64,000 nucleotides of DNA from Fibrobacteria bacterium AD312. Its GTDB lineage: Bacteria > Fibrobacterota > Fibrobacteria > Fibrobacterales > Fibrobacteraceae. Below the pieces are notes generated by a model. That model was not told the DNA's origin. It worked only from the letters and a program-made list of their open reading frames with translations, and did no database searches. Shown piece by piece: positions 9,577 to 19,379 of this stretch. The stretch spans positions 62,001-126,000 of the forward strand of contig LIUM01000005.1 in the NCBI GenBank assembly GCA_001462345.1, written 5' to 3'. The position numbers and the translations under genes were made by a program. Each line of letters starts with the position of its first letter. The stretch's first letter is position 1.

Positions 9577-10671
9577 TTACAAACGGAACGATCGATAAAG
9601 CATAATAATCGCAACCGTTCCAAAAATAAAATGACCAATCCAAGCACCTAAAAATGGGGTCAACGCTCCGTTTTCACCCATTTTTAAGCCCACACGTATT
9701 ACTATATAATAAATAAACACAAGTAAAACGCCAACTCCAAATTTCTGAGACAATCCCCCAGAGCGGCTAAATCGATGACAAAGGGAGGCTCCAATGAGAA
9801 CAATGATGAAATTCATCCAAGGGCCAGCATACTTAAAATGAAAAGCCGTTTCCAAAACTTTGGTATCTTCTCCTGAACGTTTTAGCACTTCTATGCGACG
9901 ACTAATCATTTTCGAATTCATTTCATCGCCTGTTTGACGTTCGTTAATTAAATCTTCAGGCTGCGTTCTAATGCGACGGCCCATAATTTCAGATTCAAAA
10001 GAGCGAACTAAAATGGTGCCATCTTCAGCAAATCGGCGATGATACCCATTTTCTAAAACCCAATACCCTTCTTTATTTTTGGGTTCTTCCCAACGGATAC
10101 CTTTGGCATCAAAACGTTCTTCGAGTTCGCCGTTATTTCGAATAAGAATTAAAACGTCTCGCCCACTTTTAGTAACCCCAGAATAGTGTTTTAAAAACCA
10201 GCTCACGCGATCACTATCAATAAAAACAAAGTCGGCTTTATATTTCACACGAGCATTTTTCTTTTGCTGCTGCGACGTTTGCATGATTTCAAACCGCCGG
10301 TGGTTGGCATCTGGTAAAATCGTTTCACTCAACCACCAAGAAGCCGCGGCTAAGATAAGCGCCACCCAAAATACAGGCATCAACGTCAATAGAGGGCTTC
10401 TCCCAGAGGATTGTATCGCGGTCATTTCAAGGTGTCGAGCCATGCCTCCAATAGAAACAATGACTGAAATTAAAAGAGCCACAGGAGAAACTAAATAAAC
10501 AATATAAGGCAAGTAGTTCCAGTAGTAATCAACGGCTTCTTTCGTTTCACGAGTCAACCATTGACGGATATTACCCATAAAATCAATCACCACAAATATG
10601 ATGATTAATGAAAACATTAAAAGCAATAGCGTTTTTACAAAATTCCAAACTAGATAGCGCGAAAACTTCAT
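9577..10671 (-). CDS. lptG: LptG-like LPS transport permease (YjgP/YjgQ family)
   Basis: 364 residues with a paired set of membrane helices at each end (about 12-110 and 285-360) and a soluble jellyroll-like region between, the layout of LptF/LptG. With LptB they form the ABC motor that pulls lipopolysaccharide out of the inner membrane. The N-terminal helix pair holds a GGMARHLEMTAIQSSG stretch, the coupling-helix region that contacts LptB. Starts three bases after the lptF-like stop. F versus G is assigned by order and N-terminal resemblance only. The lptB, lptA and lptC genes are not here. Confidence 0.82.
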   Translation of the reverse strand: MKFSRYLVWNFVKTLLLLMFSLIIIFVVIDFMGNIRQWLTRETKEAVDYYWNYLPYIVYLVSPVALLISVIVSIGGMARHLEMTAIQSSGRSPLLTLMPVFWVALILAAASWWLSETILPDANHRRFEIMQTSQQQKKNARVKYKADFVFIDSDRVSWFLKHYSGVTKSGRDVLILIRNNGELEERFDAKGIRWEEPKNKEGYWVLENGYHRRFAEDGTILVRSFESEIMGRRIRTQPEDLINERQTGDEMNSKMISRRIEVLKRSGEDTKVLETAFHFKYAGPWMNFIIVLIGASLCHRFSRSGGLSQKFGVGVLLVFIYYIVIRVGLKMGENGALTPFLGAWIGHFIFGTVAIIMLYRSFRL

Positions 10672-10674
10672 AAC

Positions 10675-12075
10675 TTACCCAATCTTCTTATTAAGACGAG
10701 TGATCCATTGGATAAAACGACGTACACGATAAAATAAACCAGAATTACCAGAATAGCGGTCGAGAGTCATATGGATTGTGATTACTATACCAAAAATTCC
10801 AATAATTATATTTGAAAACCACATCGCAAGTATTGGAGAAACCATTAAGCGATCAGCAAAATTTTCGCCCCCCATTAAGCTTGCCCAATAGATGACAAAA
10901 AACGCTAAGCTGTATATAATTCCTGTACCTATGCCGCCTTTTCTTGCCATAATCCCTAGGGGAGCGCCAATTAATACAAAAATAATACACGCCACAGAAG
11001 TGCTAAACTTTTTATGTATTTCCACTAAATACTGAGCTTCTCTTTTATGTTCTGCTTCTATTCTTTTATAGGCTCGTTCTACAATACGAAGTTGGCTACG
11101 TTCCTGTACTTTCAAACGCTGTATGGCTCGAACGTATCTTATGGAGTCTGCTTTTACTTCGAGACTTGCTGCTTTCGGTACAATGGAATCCCCTAAAAGG
11201 GTAGAGTTTAATTCTCGAAGTTGCATAAACAATGTTTTATTATAGTCCGCCAAATATTTTTCTTGATTTTCTTGTGCTGTTTTCACTACATCAAACATCA
11301 TCTCAATAGGCATTTCACGGTCACTTCGATAGTTACGGTCTCGACGGTCCAAGCGATCATCTACATTTTTCATGGCAAAGTCTTGAGACGAAAAACGTAT
11401 TCTAAAATACTTTCCTGGGTTCTCTGCGTCTAAAATATGGTTTTCACCACTTCGCAAACGAAACATCAGTGTAGCGCCATTGTCAATGTATTCAAGCGAA
11501 GCGCTATCTGCATAAACAATACGCGGGTTTCCTTTGTTTTGCATTTCAAAAACTTGAACTCCATAAAGCATACCAGAAGCTGGATCGATATGATTAATCC
11601 ATATTTGAACATCTGGAAACTGCGTAATTAAAGAGCCTGCATCGATAAAAGCATGTGGCTTTTTTCTAGAAACGGCACTCATGAGCTCTACCGACCGGTG
11701 GTTTGCTTCTGGTAATACCCAATTATTAAATAAAATTAAAAGGAGAGAAAGTAAGCTTGCTACTAACAAAACAGGACGCATTAAAGAAAGTGGAGCAACT
11801 CCAGCGGCCTTCACTGCCGTAATCTCATGATCCCCTGATAAACGTCCAAAAGCCATTAAACAAGCGACTAACACAGCCATTGGAATAGAAAGTGACAACA
11901 TCCAGGCTAAGTTCAAAACAAAAATTTCAAGAACAGTCCCCATGGGTAGACCTTTTGACAATACACTATCTAAGATATTGACCAAAAAATCCACAATAAA
12001 CAGAAAGGTTATGACAAAAAGAGCTGCCATAAAAGGCGCTATGTGTTCTTTAAGTACATACCGGACCAAAATCAT
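10675..12075 (-). CDS. lptF: LptF-like LPS transport permease (YjgP/YjgQ family)
   Basis: 466 residues, about 100 longer than enterobacterial LptF. N-terminal MILVRYVLKEHIAPF and an SGDHEITAVKAAGV segment match the family; membrane helices sit at about 12-120 and 370-450. The extra length is a charged helical region at about 255-370 (many Glu, Lys, Arg) just before the C-terminal helices, likely a coiled coil in the periplasm. Divergent from bamD with only 66 bases between the starts, so LPS export and the Bam lipoprotein may share control. First gene of the minus-strand operon. Confidence 0.85.
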   Translation of the reverse strand: MILVRYVLKEHIAPFMAALFVITFLFIVDFLVNILDSVLSKGLPMGTVLEIFVLNLAWMLSLSIPMAVLVACLMAFGRLSGDHEITAVKAAGVAPLSLMRPVLLVASLLSLLLILFNNWVLPEANHRSVELMSAVSRKKPHAFIDAGSLITQFPDVQIWINHIDPASGMLYGVQVFEMQNKGNPRIVYADSASLEYIDNGATLMFRLRSGENHILDAENPGKYFRIRFSSQDFAMKNVDDRLDRRDRNYRSDREMPIEMMFDVVKTAQENQEKYLADYNKTLFMQLRELNSTLLGDSIVPKAASLEVKADSIRYVRAIQRLKVQERSQLRIVERAYKRIEAEHKREAQYLVEIHKKFSTSVACIIFVLIGAPLGIMARKGGIGTGIIYSLAFFVIYWASLMGGENFADRLMVSPILAMWFSNIIIGIFGIVITIHMTLDRYSGNSGLFYRVRRFIQWITRLNKKIG

Positions 12076-12141
12076 TTGTTCTTTTTTCTCTGTTTTTCTA
12101 ATTTAAGACATTGAAATTATGAATTCGGAAAAGAAAATTCA

Positions 12142-13005
12142 ATGCAATTATACATAAAGAATACAATTATTACAGCTCTCTCACTTGCCTCTTTGCTTAT
12201 TATGGGCTGTGCAAACACTTCAAACAACCAAAATGCAGAAGCCGATCGCCTCGCTATGTGCAAAGAACGATTTTCTAGAGTCGAAGAAGGCTTCAAAAAA
12301 GAAGAATACGGTCGCATTAAAACCAAGTTAGAAGAAATTTTAACCATTTGCCCTGGGACTGGCTATATGGAACAAGCTCAATTTATGCTTGCCGAAAGTC
12401 ATTTTCATCTAGAAGAATGGATTGAAGCCCGCGGAGAATACGGAAGCTTTATATTGAACTTCCCTGGATCGTCTTTTATTGAAACTGCCGAATTTAGAAA
12501 AGCCGTTTCTTCTTTTAATATGGAATTTCATATTGCCAGAGATGAAACTCAAACAGCAGTGGCGATGAAAGATTTTGAACGTTTTATTTCAAACTACCCA
12601 GAATCTCCATTAAAAGATTCAGTCTCTCATTATTATGATTTACTCGTGAATCGTCTTGCAGAAAAAGAATTCCAAACAGCGAACCTCTACTACAAGCTCG
12701 AAAAACCAAAAGCCGTTGTGATTTACCTTAAAGATTTTCTAGCGACTTATCCAAAAAGTGAAAGACGCTTTGATGCCTATCTTTTAATGGTAAAGAGCTA
12801 TTCCGATTTAGATCAATTTGACATGGCTCGCTTCTACTTAAAAGAAGTCTTGAACGATACCTCTATAGATGCCAAGATTAAAGAGAAAGAAGTGGCCTCT
12901 CTTGAAAAGCATATCGCGAAAGCCGAAGTTAAATATGAAGAAAAATTGAAAAAAGAACATTCTCAAAAACAAGTGAAAAAAATAGAGGCCGAAGATTTTA
13001 ACTAA
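12142..13005 (+). CDS. bamD: BamD-like outer-membrane assembly lipoprotein
   Basis: 287 residues. Signal peptide with lipobox LIMGC, Cys at about 23, so lipid-anchored. The mature part is made of TPR-like helix pairs, with phrases typical of BamD such as YMEQAQFMLAESHFHLEEW and FISNYPESPLKDSV. BamD docks BamA substrates in the periplasm. C-terminal 40 residues are a Lys/Glu-rich coil. Stop and next start share one base (TAATG). A YbgF/CpoB-type TPR lipoprotein is the alternative, but length and repeat pattern favour BamD. Confidence 0.82.
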   Translation: MQLYIKNTIITALSLASLLIMGCANTSNNQNAEADRLAMCKERFSRVEEGFKKEEYGRIKTKLEEILTICPGTGYMEQAQFMLAESHFHLEEWIEARGEYGSFILNFPGSSFIETAEFRKAVSSFNMEFHIARDETQTAVAMKDFERFISNYPESPLKDSVSHYYDLLVNRLAEKEFQTANLYYKLEKPKAVVIYLKDFLATYPKSERRFDAYLLMVKSYSDLDQFDMARFYLKEVLNDTSIDAKIKEKEVASLEKHIAKAEVKYEEKLKKEHSQKQVKKIEAEDFN

Positions 13006-14072
13006 TGGTTGCTTTTTCTAAAAATCCATTATCCAAAAATCAACCACGATACTCCAGATCGGTTCGTCCTTTAAAAACATTTTTTTTCAATACTTCTTTT
13101 TTAGAAATCGTCTTCATCCTTTTGTTTTTTTCTGTTTCCTTATCTTTTGCTCAAGAAACAAAAGCGACATCCACCATTTCAAATGCGCCGACTTCTGCGG
13201 TTTCAAACGATTCGATGTCTGTTGTTTCAAATGATTCTACAACTGTTATTTCAAACGATTCAGTGTCTGTTGTTTCAAATGATTCTTCGTCTGTTACTTC
13301 AAAAGCATCGACATCAAGTGCGGCCAGTTCCACAGCTTCTGCCGATTTTAAAAAAGCGGCTTCTGAATATGCCGATAATTCAAGATTTTCCTTTTTTATC
13401 CAACCAGGGATTTCTTTTTTAGGCTTTGACGATCGTGAAAAATTCCAATCAGCAATTGATTCGATTTATCTTGATTATAAAGCAGAAGCCGTCAATAATG
13501 CCGAATCACTCGCCGTTGTAAAACAAGACTTTCAAAAGGTAAATTTTACATTTCCTATCTCTGGCGGTATTCAATTTCAGCATCATAAAGATCATTTTAT
13601 TAGCTCTGGAATAGGCTTTATTTATAATCGAGAATCCGTTGTTCTAAGCGATCGAAATAATAAAGCCTTTAACTACTATTATACTCTACAAGCCGTTCCT
13701 TTATTTTTAGAATACCGAATGAGCATTCCTTCTAAGTTTATCACCCTATCGGACAAGCCCCTTTTTAGCGTTGCTTTTCGATGGTATTGGATGCTCCCAG
13801 GCACTGAGATTTATTCCACTTGGGGGAAAATAGAAGCAGAGCGCTCCATTGCTGGAAATGGCTTTGGATTAAGTCTTGGCTATTTAATCGCCTCTTGGAA
13901 CTCTATCCGAATATATGGTGATTTAGGCCTAACTTCTATCTCTGTTTCCTCTAAAGAACCTTTTTCATCTATTGTTCCAGACGCTTCTACTGAAAAAGCC
14001 AAATGGGATCTCGGTGGGATTCAATTACAAATACGCTTTTCTTGGGGAGCGATTCTTATAAAAGAATCATGA
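13005..14072 (+). CDS. secreted beta-barrel-like protein with Ser/Asn/Asp repeats
   Basis: 355 residues. A long basic N-region precedes a hydrophobic core and a probable signal cleavage near ...SLSFAQ (about residue 50). Residues 58-105 are six eight-residue repeats of the V-S-N-D-S-x-x-V type, a flexible linker. The rest alternates hydrophobic and polar residues, with glycine turns, like a porin-family outer-membrane barrel (for example GGIQFQHHKDHFISSGIGF). I do not recognise a named family. It is translationally coupled to bamD (TAATG) and to the next gene (ATGA), so an envelope role is likely. Confidence 0.7.
   Translation: MVAFSKNPLSKNQPRYSRSVRPLKTFFFNTSFLEIVFILLFFSVSLSFAQETKATSTISNAPTSAVSNDSMSVVSNDSTTVISNDSVSVVSNDSSSVTSKASTSSAASSTASADFKKAASEYADNSRFSFFIQPGISFLGFDDREKFQSAIDSIYLDYKAEAVNNAESLAVVKQDFQKVNFTFPISGGIQFQHHKDHFISSGIGFIYNRESVVLSDRNNKAFNYYYTLQAVPLFLEYRMSIPSKFITLSDKPLFSVAFRWYWMLPGTEIYSTWGKIEAERSIAGNGFGLSLGYLIASWNSIRIYGDLGLTSISVSSKEPFSSIVPDASTEKAKWDLGGIQLQIRFSWGAILIKES
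13176..13319 (+). repeat. 24-base tandem repeat inside coding sequence
   Basis: Six units of 24 bases, each coding eight residues of the form (V/I)SNxSxxV; the middle four (13200-13295) are closest, the outer two degenerate. The frame is kept, so changes in copy number would only change linker length. Confidence 0.85.
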
Positions 14073-15604
14073 GCCTCCTTTCTTTAAATCGCCCTGCTTA
14101 CGCAGAAACGCATTTTAAATTTAAGCTGCCTTGGTCTTTACTTTATCGAAAACGGCCAGAGATTATTGTAGATGTTCCATCTCAAATCAATGCGAATCAA
14201 TCTCCCGAATTTTGGATTGTAGCACGTGATGCCGATCGATTCCCTTTGAAAATCAAGTCAATTGAACTATCCATTAAAAATCAAGAAAATAAAACAACCG
14301 TTATAAAACAGGATTTGAATATTTCTGCAGATCTTGCGTTTGGCTTTTATTCTTTTGTAATTAAGCCGCTACCTCCTGGAGAATATGAAATCATACCCTC
14401 TATTGAGACCGTTCAAAAGAACCGTACCAAAAAATGGGTGCGCTCAAATTATCCTTTTTTAAAGCCTCTCCCTCTAAAAATTCAAGTATTAAAAGAACCT
14501 TATTTTATACCTTCTGGCTTTGTCGCTGGCGAAATGCATTGCCACACGCACTACTCTTCAGACCACGTCGAGTTTGGAGCAGCTCCCCATGTGCTTCAAT
14601 CCGCTGCCCGCTTGATTGGATTAGACTTTGTGCTTTGCACAGACCATGCTTATGATTTTGCTTTTTCAAAAGAAGACTATACGAAGCCCGATCAGGCAGA
14701 CGTTCGGTTCGAAGCGCTTCGACAAGAAATTCAGGAATTACCAACCACTCCTTTGATGATTGCAGGAGAAGAAGTCTCTGTGGGCAACTTTCTAAATGAA
14801 AACGTACATATGCTTTGCCTTTCTCCAAGGGTGTATTTAGAAGGGAAAGGCGATTGCGGGCGTTATGGCTTAAATAACAAGCCCACTCGTAGCATTGCTG
14901 AAATACTTTCTCTCGCAGGGTCGCCTTGTTTTGCAGCTCACCCTAAAGTGCCAATGAATGCACTCGAACGCTTTATTTTTAGGCGTGGCGACTGGCATGA
15001 GCAAGACCTTCAGCTTGATAGCGAAAGCCCTATTCGTGGGCTTCAATTTTGGAACGGCTCTAGAGACCGCGGCTTTGAATTAGGTCGTTTGTGGTGGATA
15101 TCTCAGCTTGAAAAAGGGCACGAGATTCTCCCCATTGGCGGAAACGACGCTCATGGTGATTTGAATGATTCAGTAAGCATTACCATGCCTCTTTTTTCAC
15201 TACGTCAAAACCGGCATCATATTTTTGGGAATGTTAAAACGGTAATAGCAACGAACAAATCGAAGCCTTTAACCGTAGATTCTTTAGTTGATAGTTTTAA
15301 GGGAGACTGTTTATACCTTACTGATGGCCCAGCACTCTGGTGGTCTCGTGAAAAGGATTGCATTCGATTTGAAATGAGTTGTTCTACTGATTTCGGAACA
15401 ATTGATTATTTACATATCTACACCGCAGAAAAGGGCGACCATTCGCCTGAGAAGCCCCACCCGACGTACTCTGTTTTTCAAACCAGTAGCCAAACACTTT
15501 CTGTTAAGATTCCTCTAAAAGATTTTCGCTATGTTCGTGCCGAAAGTGAAACCTCTAAAGGCCATTTTGCTCTCACAAGCGCTGCATTTGCTAAAGAAAT
15601 CTGA
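14069..15604 (+). CDS. PHP-domain metallohydrolase, CehA/McbA-like
   Basis: 511 residues from the ATG at 14069, which overlaps the previous stop as ATGA. The N-terminal 170 residues form a beta-rich, probably Ig-like region. Then come PHP motifs: GEMHCHTHYSSDH (first HxH metal site), DFVLCTDHAYDF, an EE pair in MIAGEEVSVG, CFAAHPKVP and IGGNDAHGD. These fit the CehA/McbA branch of PHP phosphoesterases. No signal peptide seen, so probably cytoplasmic. Substrate is not predictable from sequence. Convergent with phoR, two bases apart. Confidence 0.82.
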   Translation: MSLLSLNRPAYAETHFKFKLPWSLLYRKRPEIIVDVPSQINANQSPEFWIVARDADRFPLKIKSIELSIKNQENKTTVIKQDLNISADLAFGFYSFVIKPLPPGEYEIIPSIETVQKNRTKKWVRSNYPFLKPLPLKIQVLKEPYFIPSGFVAGEMHCHTHYSSDHVEFGAAPHVLQSAARLIGLDFVLCTDHAYDFAFSKEDYTKPDQADVRFEALRQEIQELPTTPLMIAGEEVSVGNFLNENVHMLCLSPRVYLEGKGDCGRYGLNNKPTRSIAEILSLAGSPCFAAHPKVPMNALERFIFRRGDWHEQDLQLDSESPIRGLQFWNGSRDRGFELGRLWWISQLEKGHEILPIGGNDAHGDLNDSVSITMPLFSLRQNRHHIFGNVKTVIATNKSKPLTVDSLVDSFKGDCLYLTDGPALWWSREKDCIRFEMSCSTDFGTIDYLHIYTAEKGDHSPEKPHPTYSVFQTSSQTLSVKIPLKDFRYVRAESETSKGHFALTSAAFAKEI

Positions 15605-15606
15605 AT

Positions 15607-17268
15607 CTAAAATTGTATTCGAATTTCTGTTCCTTTATTTTCTTTAGAATCTAAAATCACTTTTGCGTAATGGGACTCGGCAACATGTTTTACAATAGCT
15701 AGGCCCAAACCCGTTCCACCCGTTTCTTTAGATCGACTTTTATCTACACGATAAAAGCGTTCAAAGATTCGTTCCTGACTTTTTTCTGGAATACCAATTC
15801 CAGTATCTCGCACAGAAATACTTTTTTCATCGACAAGAACTAATACTGACCCGCCTTCACGATTATAACGAATCGCATTATCCATTAAATTATAAACCAT
15901 TTCAAAAAGTAAGCGCCGATTGCCTTGTATTTTTGTTGCAATACCTTTTACTTCCATCACTACCTTTTTTGAAGCTGCTATTGGCTCTAATGAAGAAGCA
16001 CATTCTTCTGCAACCGAGAATAAATCCACAAAATCTTTGGCCACTTCTTCAAATCGAACCTCATCTAATTCTGCTAACTTCATTATATCTTCTGTAAGCA
16101 TAAGCATTCGCTTGGATTCCTGATGAATTTTGCTTGCAAAACGAGGAACGTCTTCTGTTTTTACCATATTATTTTCAATCATCTCAGCATAGCCGAGAAT
16201 AGAAGTCAATGGTGTTTTTAATTCATGAGAAGCATTGGCTGTAAATTCTCGACGCAATTGTTCTACTTTATTTTTTGCAGACAAGTCCATAAAAAGACAA
16301 ATGACTCCCACAAATTCGCTTAACACAATCACTGGACTTGCAAGCACTTGATATTGCTTTCCATTTAAAGAGATCTCTTCTGAAATGCGCTTACCTAAGA
16401 AAGCCTTATCAATAAGGTTGTTTAAATGCAAGTTACGAGAATAATAAATAATATGACGAAGTTCGTGTTCTTCTGGAACATGGAGTAGCGTACTTGCTTC
16501 TTCATTAATCATCACTACACTTTTATTTTCATCCAGAAACAATAACCCTTCGGGCATGTTCTTCATCAAAACAGACAATTTTTCTTTTTCATTAGCAAGA
16601 CGTTTTAATTCATGTTGCGTATTTTTACGCTGTTTATTTATTTCAACAATAAAAGGAACCAGCTCATGATAAATAAAGGTATTATCATCAACGACATGTT
16701 CTGAATCTAAGCGAGTAATCATTTCGTGAATTGGTTTTAAAAAAAGCTTTGTGAGCCAAAAAGCAGATATAATAGACAATAATATAATGGCGACAAAAAG
16801 CAGAATTAAGAATGGATATACAGAAGAGAAAATAGAGAATAAATTTGTTTTTCTCATCGAGAGTCTTAGTACATGACCATCGGGAAGCTTCTGTGCAAAA
16901 TAATACACATCCGTTTCTAATGTACTGGAAAATCTAAAACTTTCACCAGAGCCTGTTTTTAAAGCACTTTGAATTTCTGAGCGATTTAAATGGTTTCCCA
17001 TTTCTGCTGATTCCTTTTCACTTTCAAAAAGAACATGACCTAAGGAATCAATCAGCGTAATTCGGATAATATCAGAGGCAAAAGGAGCAAGACTTTCTGG
17101 TCCTTCTAAATACGAGTACACTTGAGTAATAACTCGCGATTCTTCTTGCAAATACTCTTTAACTTGATTTTCCATTCTATAATAAAACGCCCCTGCCGTC
17201 ACAAGAATCGCAATAACTGCCGAGAAAATACCCATGTAAAATAAATTAAGACTAATTCGTTCATTCAT
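15607..17268 (-). CDS. phoR: PhoR-type sensor histidine kinase
   Basis: 553 residues. Membrane helices at about 8-30 and 150-172 flank a periplasmic sensor region. A PAS-like domain follows (about 228-330), then the HisKA box ASHELKTPLTS with the phosphorylated His at 348. The HATPase part has NLMDNAIRYN, RDTGIGIPE and GGTGLGLAIVKH. Overlaps the phoB stop by eight bases. Position at the end of the pst-phoU-phoB operon makes PhoR (phosphate-limitation sensor that works through PhoU and the Pst transporter) the natural call. Unlike E. coli PhoR it has a sizeable periplasmic domain, as in Gram-positive PhoR. Confidence 0.9.
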   Translation of the reverse strand: MNERISLNLFYMGIFSAVIAILVTAGAFYYRMENQVKEYLQEESRVITQVYSYLEGPESLAPFASDIIRITLIDSLGHVLFESEKESAEMGNHLNRSEIQSALKTGSGESFRFSSTLETDVYYFAQKLPDGHVLRLSMRKTNLFSIFSSVYPFLILLFVAIILLSIISAFWLTKLFLKPIHEMITRLDSEHVVDDNTFIYHELVPFIVEINKQRKNTQHELKRLANEKEKLSVLMKNMPEGLLFLDENKSVVMINEEASTLLHVPEEHELRHIIYYSRNLHLNNLIDKAFLGKRISEEISLNGKQYQVLASPVIVLSEFVGVICLFMDLSAKNKVEQLRREFTANASHELKTPLTSILGYAEMIENNMVKTEDVPRFASKIHQESKRMLMLTEDIMKLAELDEVRFEEVAKDFVDLFSVAEECASSLEPIAASKKVVMEVKGIATKIQGNRRLLFEMVYNLMDNAIRYNREGGSVLVLVDEKSISVRDTGIGIPEKSQERIFERFYRVDKSRSKETGGTGLGLAIVKHVAESHYAKVILDSKENKGTEIRIQF

Positions 17269-17941
17269 ATAACTCTTCCGCCTTATAACCTACATTGCGT
17301 ACGGTTTTAATAATAGAACCATGTTTCTTTAATTTCTGACGCAATGTTTTTATATGCATATCCACGGTTCTCGTTTCCATTAAAAAATCAACACCCCAAA
17401 TTTTATCCATTAATTGTTGCCTTGAAAAAACAATTCCAGGATTAGAAACAAGTACTCTTAATAATTCAAATTCTTTATAAGTTAAATCGCATACATAGCC
17501 ATCGATCGTTGCTGTATGCTTTAATACATCTATTTCCACAGGTCCTAAAACAACATTTTCTTCTGCACTTTGAGTTGCTGTGCGACGTAAAAGGGCTTTC
17601 ACTCTGGACAAAAACTCCATGATTCCAAAAGGCTTGACTAAATAATCATCTGCTCCAGAATCAAGTCCCTTGACTTTGTCTAATTCAGTTGTTCTAGCGG
17701 TTACAAAGATGACTGGAATTGATTTAGTCGCTGGGTTCTTCCTGATTTTACTGAGAATAGAAAGACCATCTTCATTAGGGAGCATAATATCTAAAATAAT
17801 CAGATCTGGTTTTTGCATTGATAAAGCTTTAAAAAAGGCAACGGGTTCTCCAAAAGCCATCACGCTATAACCCGCTCCAGTCAATGCGTAGGTTTCCATT
17901 TCTCGAATTTCAGAATCATCTTCCACTAAAAAAACTTTCAT
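17261..17941 (-). CDS. phoB: PhoB-type response regulator
   Basis: 226 residues. Receiver domain with acidic pocket EDD at 7-9, phospho-acceptor Asp51 (LIILDIMLPNEDG), Thr in VTART and Lys in LVKPFG. The C-terminal half is an OmpR/PhoB winged helix with DLTYKEFELLRVL and TRTVDMHIKTLRQKL (recognition helix). Starts inside the phoU stop (TAATG) and overlaps phoR, so the pair is made together. Likely binds the direct-repeat element upstream of pstS. Confidence 0.93.
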   Translation of the reverse strand: MKVFLVEDDSEIREMETYALTGAGYSVMAFGEPVAFFKALSMQKPDLIILDIMLPNEDGLSILSKIRKNPATKSIPVIFVTARTTELDKVKGLDSGADDYLVKPFGIMEFLSRVKALLRRTATQSAEENVVLGPVEIDVLKHTATIDGYVCDLTYKEFELLRVLVSNPGIVFSRQQLMDKIWGVDFLMETRTVDMHIKTLRQKLKKHGSIIKTVRNVGYKAEELYE

Positions 17942-18627
17942 TATTTTCCTTTCATGTCTTCATCATGTCCAATATAGCCACAGCCATTACGCTCTCCAGT
18001 TATAGAGAAAATGACCCATTTAGCAACATTCACTGCATGATCACCAATACGTTCAAAATACTTCGCTATCATTAATATATCAATTATTTTTTCCCCATTT
18101 TCCATGTTTTCACGAATTGCAGTAATTAGATTGCGCCGAACGGAATCAAATAAATCATCTACCACATCATCATATTCACAGACGGCTTTGGCGAGCTCCA
18201 AATCTTTCTTTACAAAGGCATCCACACTTTCTGTAACCATTTTTCGAGTGGCATCTGCCATTAAGGGGATATATTTTAATTCTAAGCCTTTTTCAGAGTC
18301 TGCAGGAAAAGTCAGTACTATTTCTGAAATATCTGCACATTGATCCCCTATGCGTTCAAGGTCTGAAACCATTTTTAAAACGGCTGAAATTAAACGCAAA
18401 TCCTTTGCTACTGGTTGCTGACTAAGCAATAGTTTTAAGCAAAGTGTTTCTATTTCTTTCATTTTTTGATCAATTTCTCGATCAAATTCAATGTTTTTTT
18501 CGGCCACTTCTCGATTTTCATGAACCAAGGCATCAATGGCATGTTCTAAGGCTTCTTCTACTAAAGCCCCCATTTCCGTAACTCCTTGATTAAGTTTTTC
18601 TAATTGGATTTCAAAGCGAGCTCTCAT
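17941..18627 (-). CDS. phoU: phosphate transport regulator PhoU
   Basis: 228 residues, a duplicated three-helix bundle. Each half carries the PhoU metal-binding pattern: EFDREIDQKMKEIE near 48-61 and EYDDVVDDLFDSV near 149-161, with DLERIGDQCADISE and YFERIGDHAVNVAKW as the paired second motifs. PhoU links the PstB-side of the transporter to PhoR and keeps the Pho regulon off in high phosphate. Start overlaps the pstB stop (TAATG). Length is standard for the family. Confidence 0.95.
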   Translation of the reverse strand: MRARFEIQLEKLNQGVTEMGALVEEALEHAIDALVHENREVAEKNIEFDREIDQKMKEIETLCLKLLLSQQPVAKDLRLISAVLKMVSDLERIGDQCADISEIVLTFPADSEKGLELKYIPLMADATRKMVTESVDAFVKKDLELAKAVCEYDDVVDDLFDSVRRNLITAIRENMENGEKIIDILMIAKYFERIGDHAVNVAKWVIFSITGERNGCGYIGHDEDMKGK

Positions 18628-19379
18628 TATCCAAACCTCCCTGTAATATAATCTTCTGTTCGTTTGTCTTTTGGAATAGAAAAAAGCGTTTCTGTCTCAT
18701 TAAATTCAATCATTTCTCCTAATAGGAAAAAGGCCGTTTTATCTGAGATTCGAGTGGCTTGTTGCATATTATGCGTCACAATTACAATCGTATATTTTTT
18801 CTTCAATTCTAATACTAAGTCTTCTATTTTTGCCGTAGAAATTGGGTCTAAGGCACTCGTAGGTTCATCCATTAATAAGACTTCTGGTTCTACAGCCAAA
18901 GCTCTTGCTACGCATAAACGCTGCTGTTGTCCTCCCGACAAACTTAAAGCGTTTTTCTTTAGTCGGTCTTTTAATTCATCCCAGATTGCTGCATTTTTCA
19001 AAGAGGTTTCTACGATTTCATCTAACTTGACTTTGGAGCGAATGCCGTGAGTCTTTGGACCATAAGCAACATTTTCATATATGCTCATTGGAAAAGGATT
19101 TGGCTTTTGAAACACCATCCCTACCCTTTTGCGTAAAGCATTCACATCTATTTTACCGTATATATTTTGCCCATCTAGTAAAATTTCACCTTCTATACGA
19201 CAACCTTCTATTAAATCATTCATCCGATTGAGTGATTTTAATAAGGTCGATTTACCACAACCTGAGGGTCCTATAAACGCTGTGATTTCATTCTTTTCGA
19301 TATCTAAATTCACTTTTTTTAACGCTTGGAACTGCGTGTAAAAAAGATTCACATTTTTAATATTAATTTTTGCTGTCAT
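18627..19379 (-). CDS. pstB: phosphate ABC transporter ATPase PstB
   Basis: 250 residues. Walker [13 protein letters not shown]-loop [16 protein letters not shown] (the PNPFPMSI run is diagnostic of PstB), signature LSGGQQQRL, Walker [13 protein letters not shown] and switch His in VTHNM. Powers phosphate import by the PstC-PstA channel. ATGA overlap with pstA. Full family length. Confidence 0.97.
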   Translation of the reverse strand: MTAKINIKNVNLFYTQFQALKKVNLDIEKNEITAFIGPSGCGKSTLLKSLNRMNDLIEGCRIEGEILLDGQNIYGKIDVNALRKRVGMVFQKPNPFPMSIYENVAYGPKTHGIRSKVKLDEIVETSLKNAAIWDELKDRLKKNALSLSGGQQQRLCVARALAVEPEVLLMDEPTSALDPISTAKIEDLVLELKKKYTIVIVTHNMQQATRISDKTAFFLLGEMIEFNETETLFSIPKDKRTEDYITGRFG

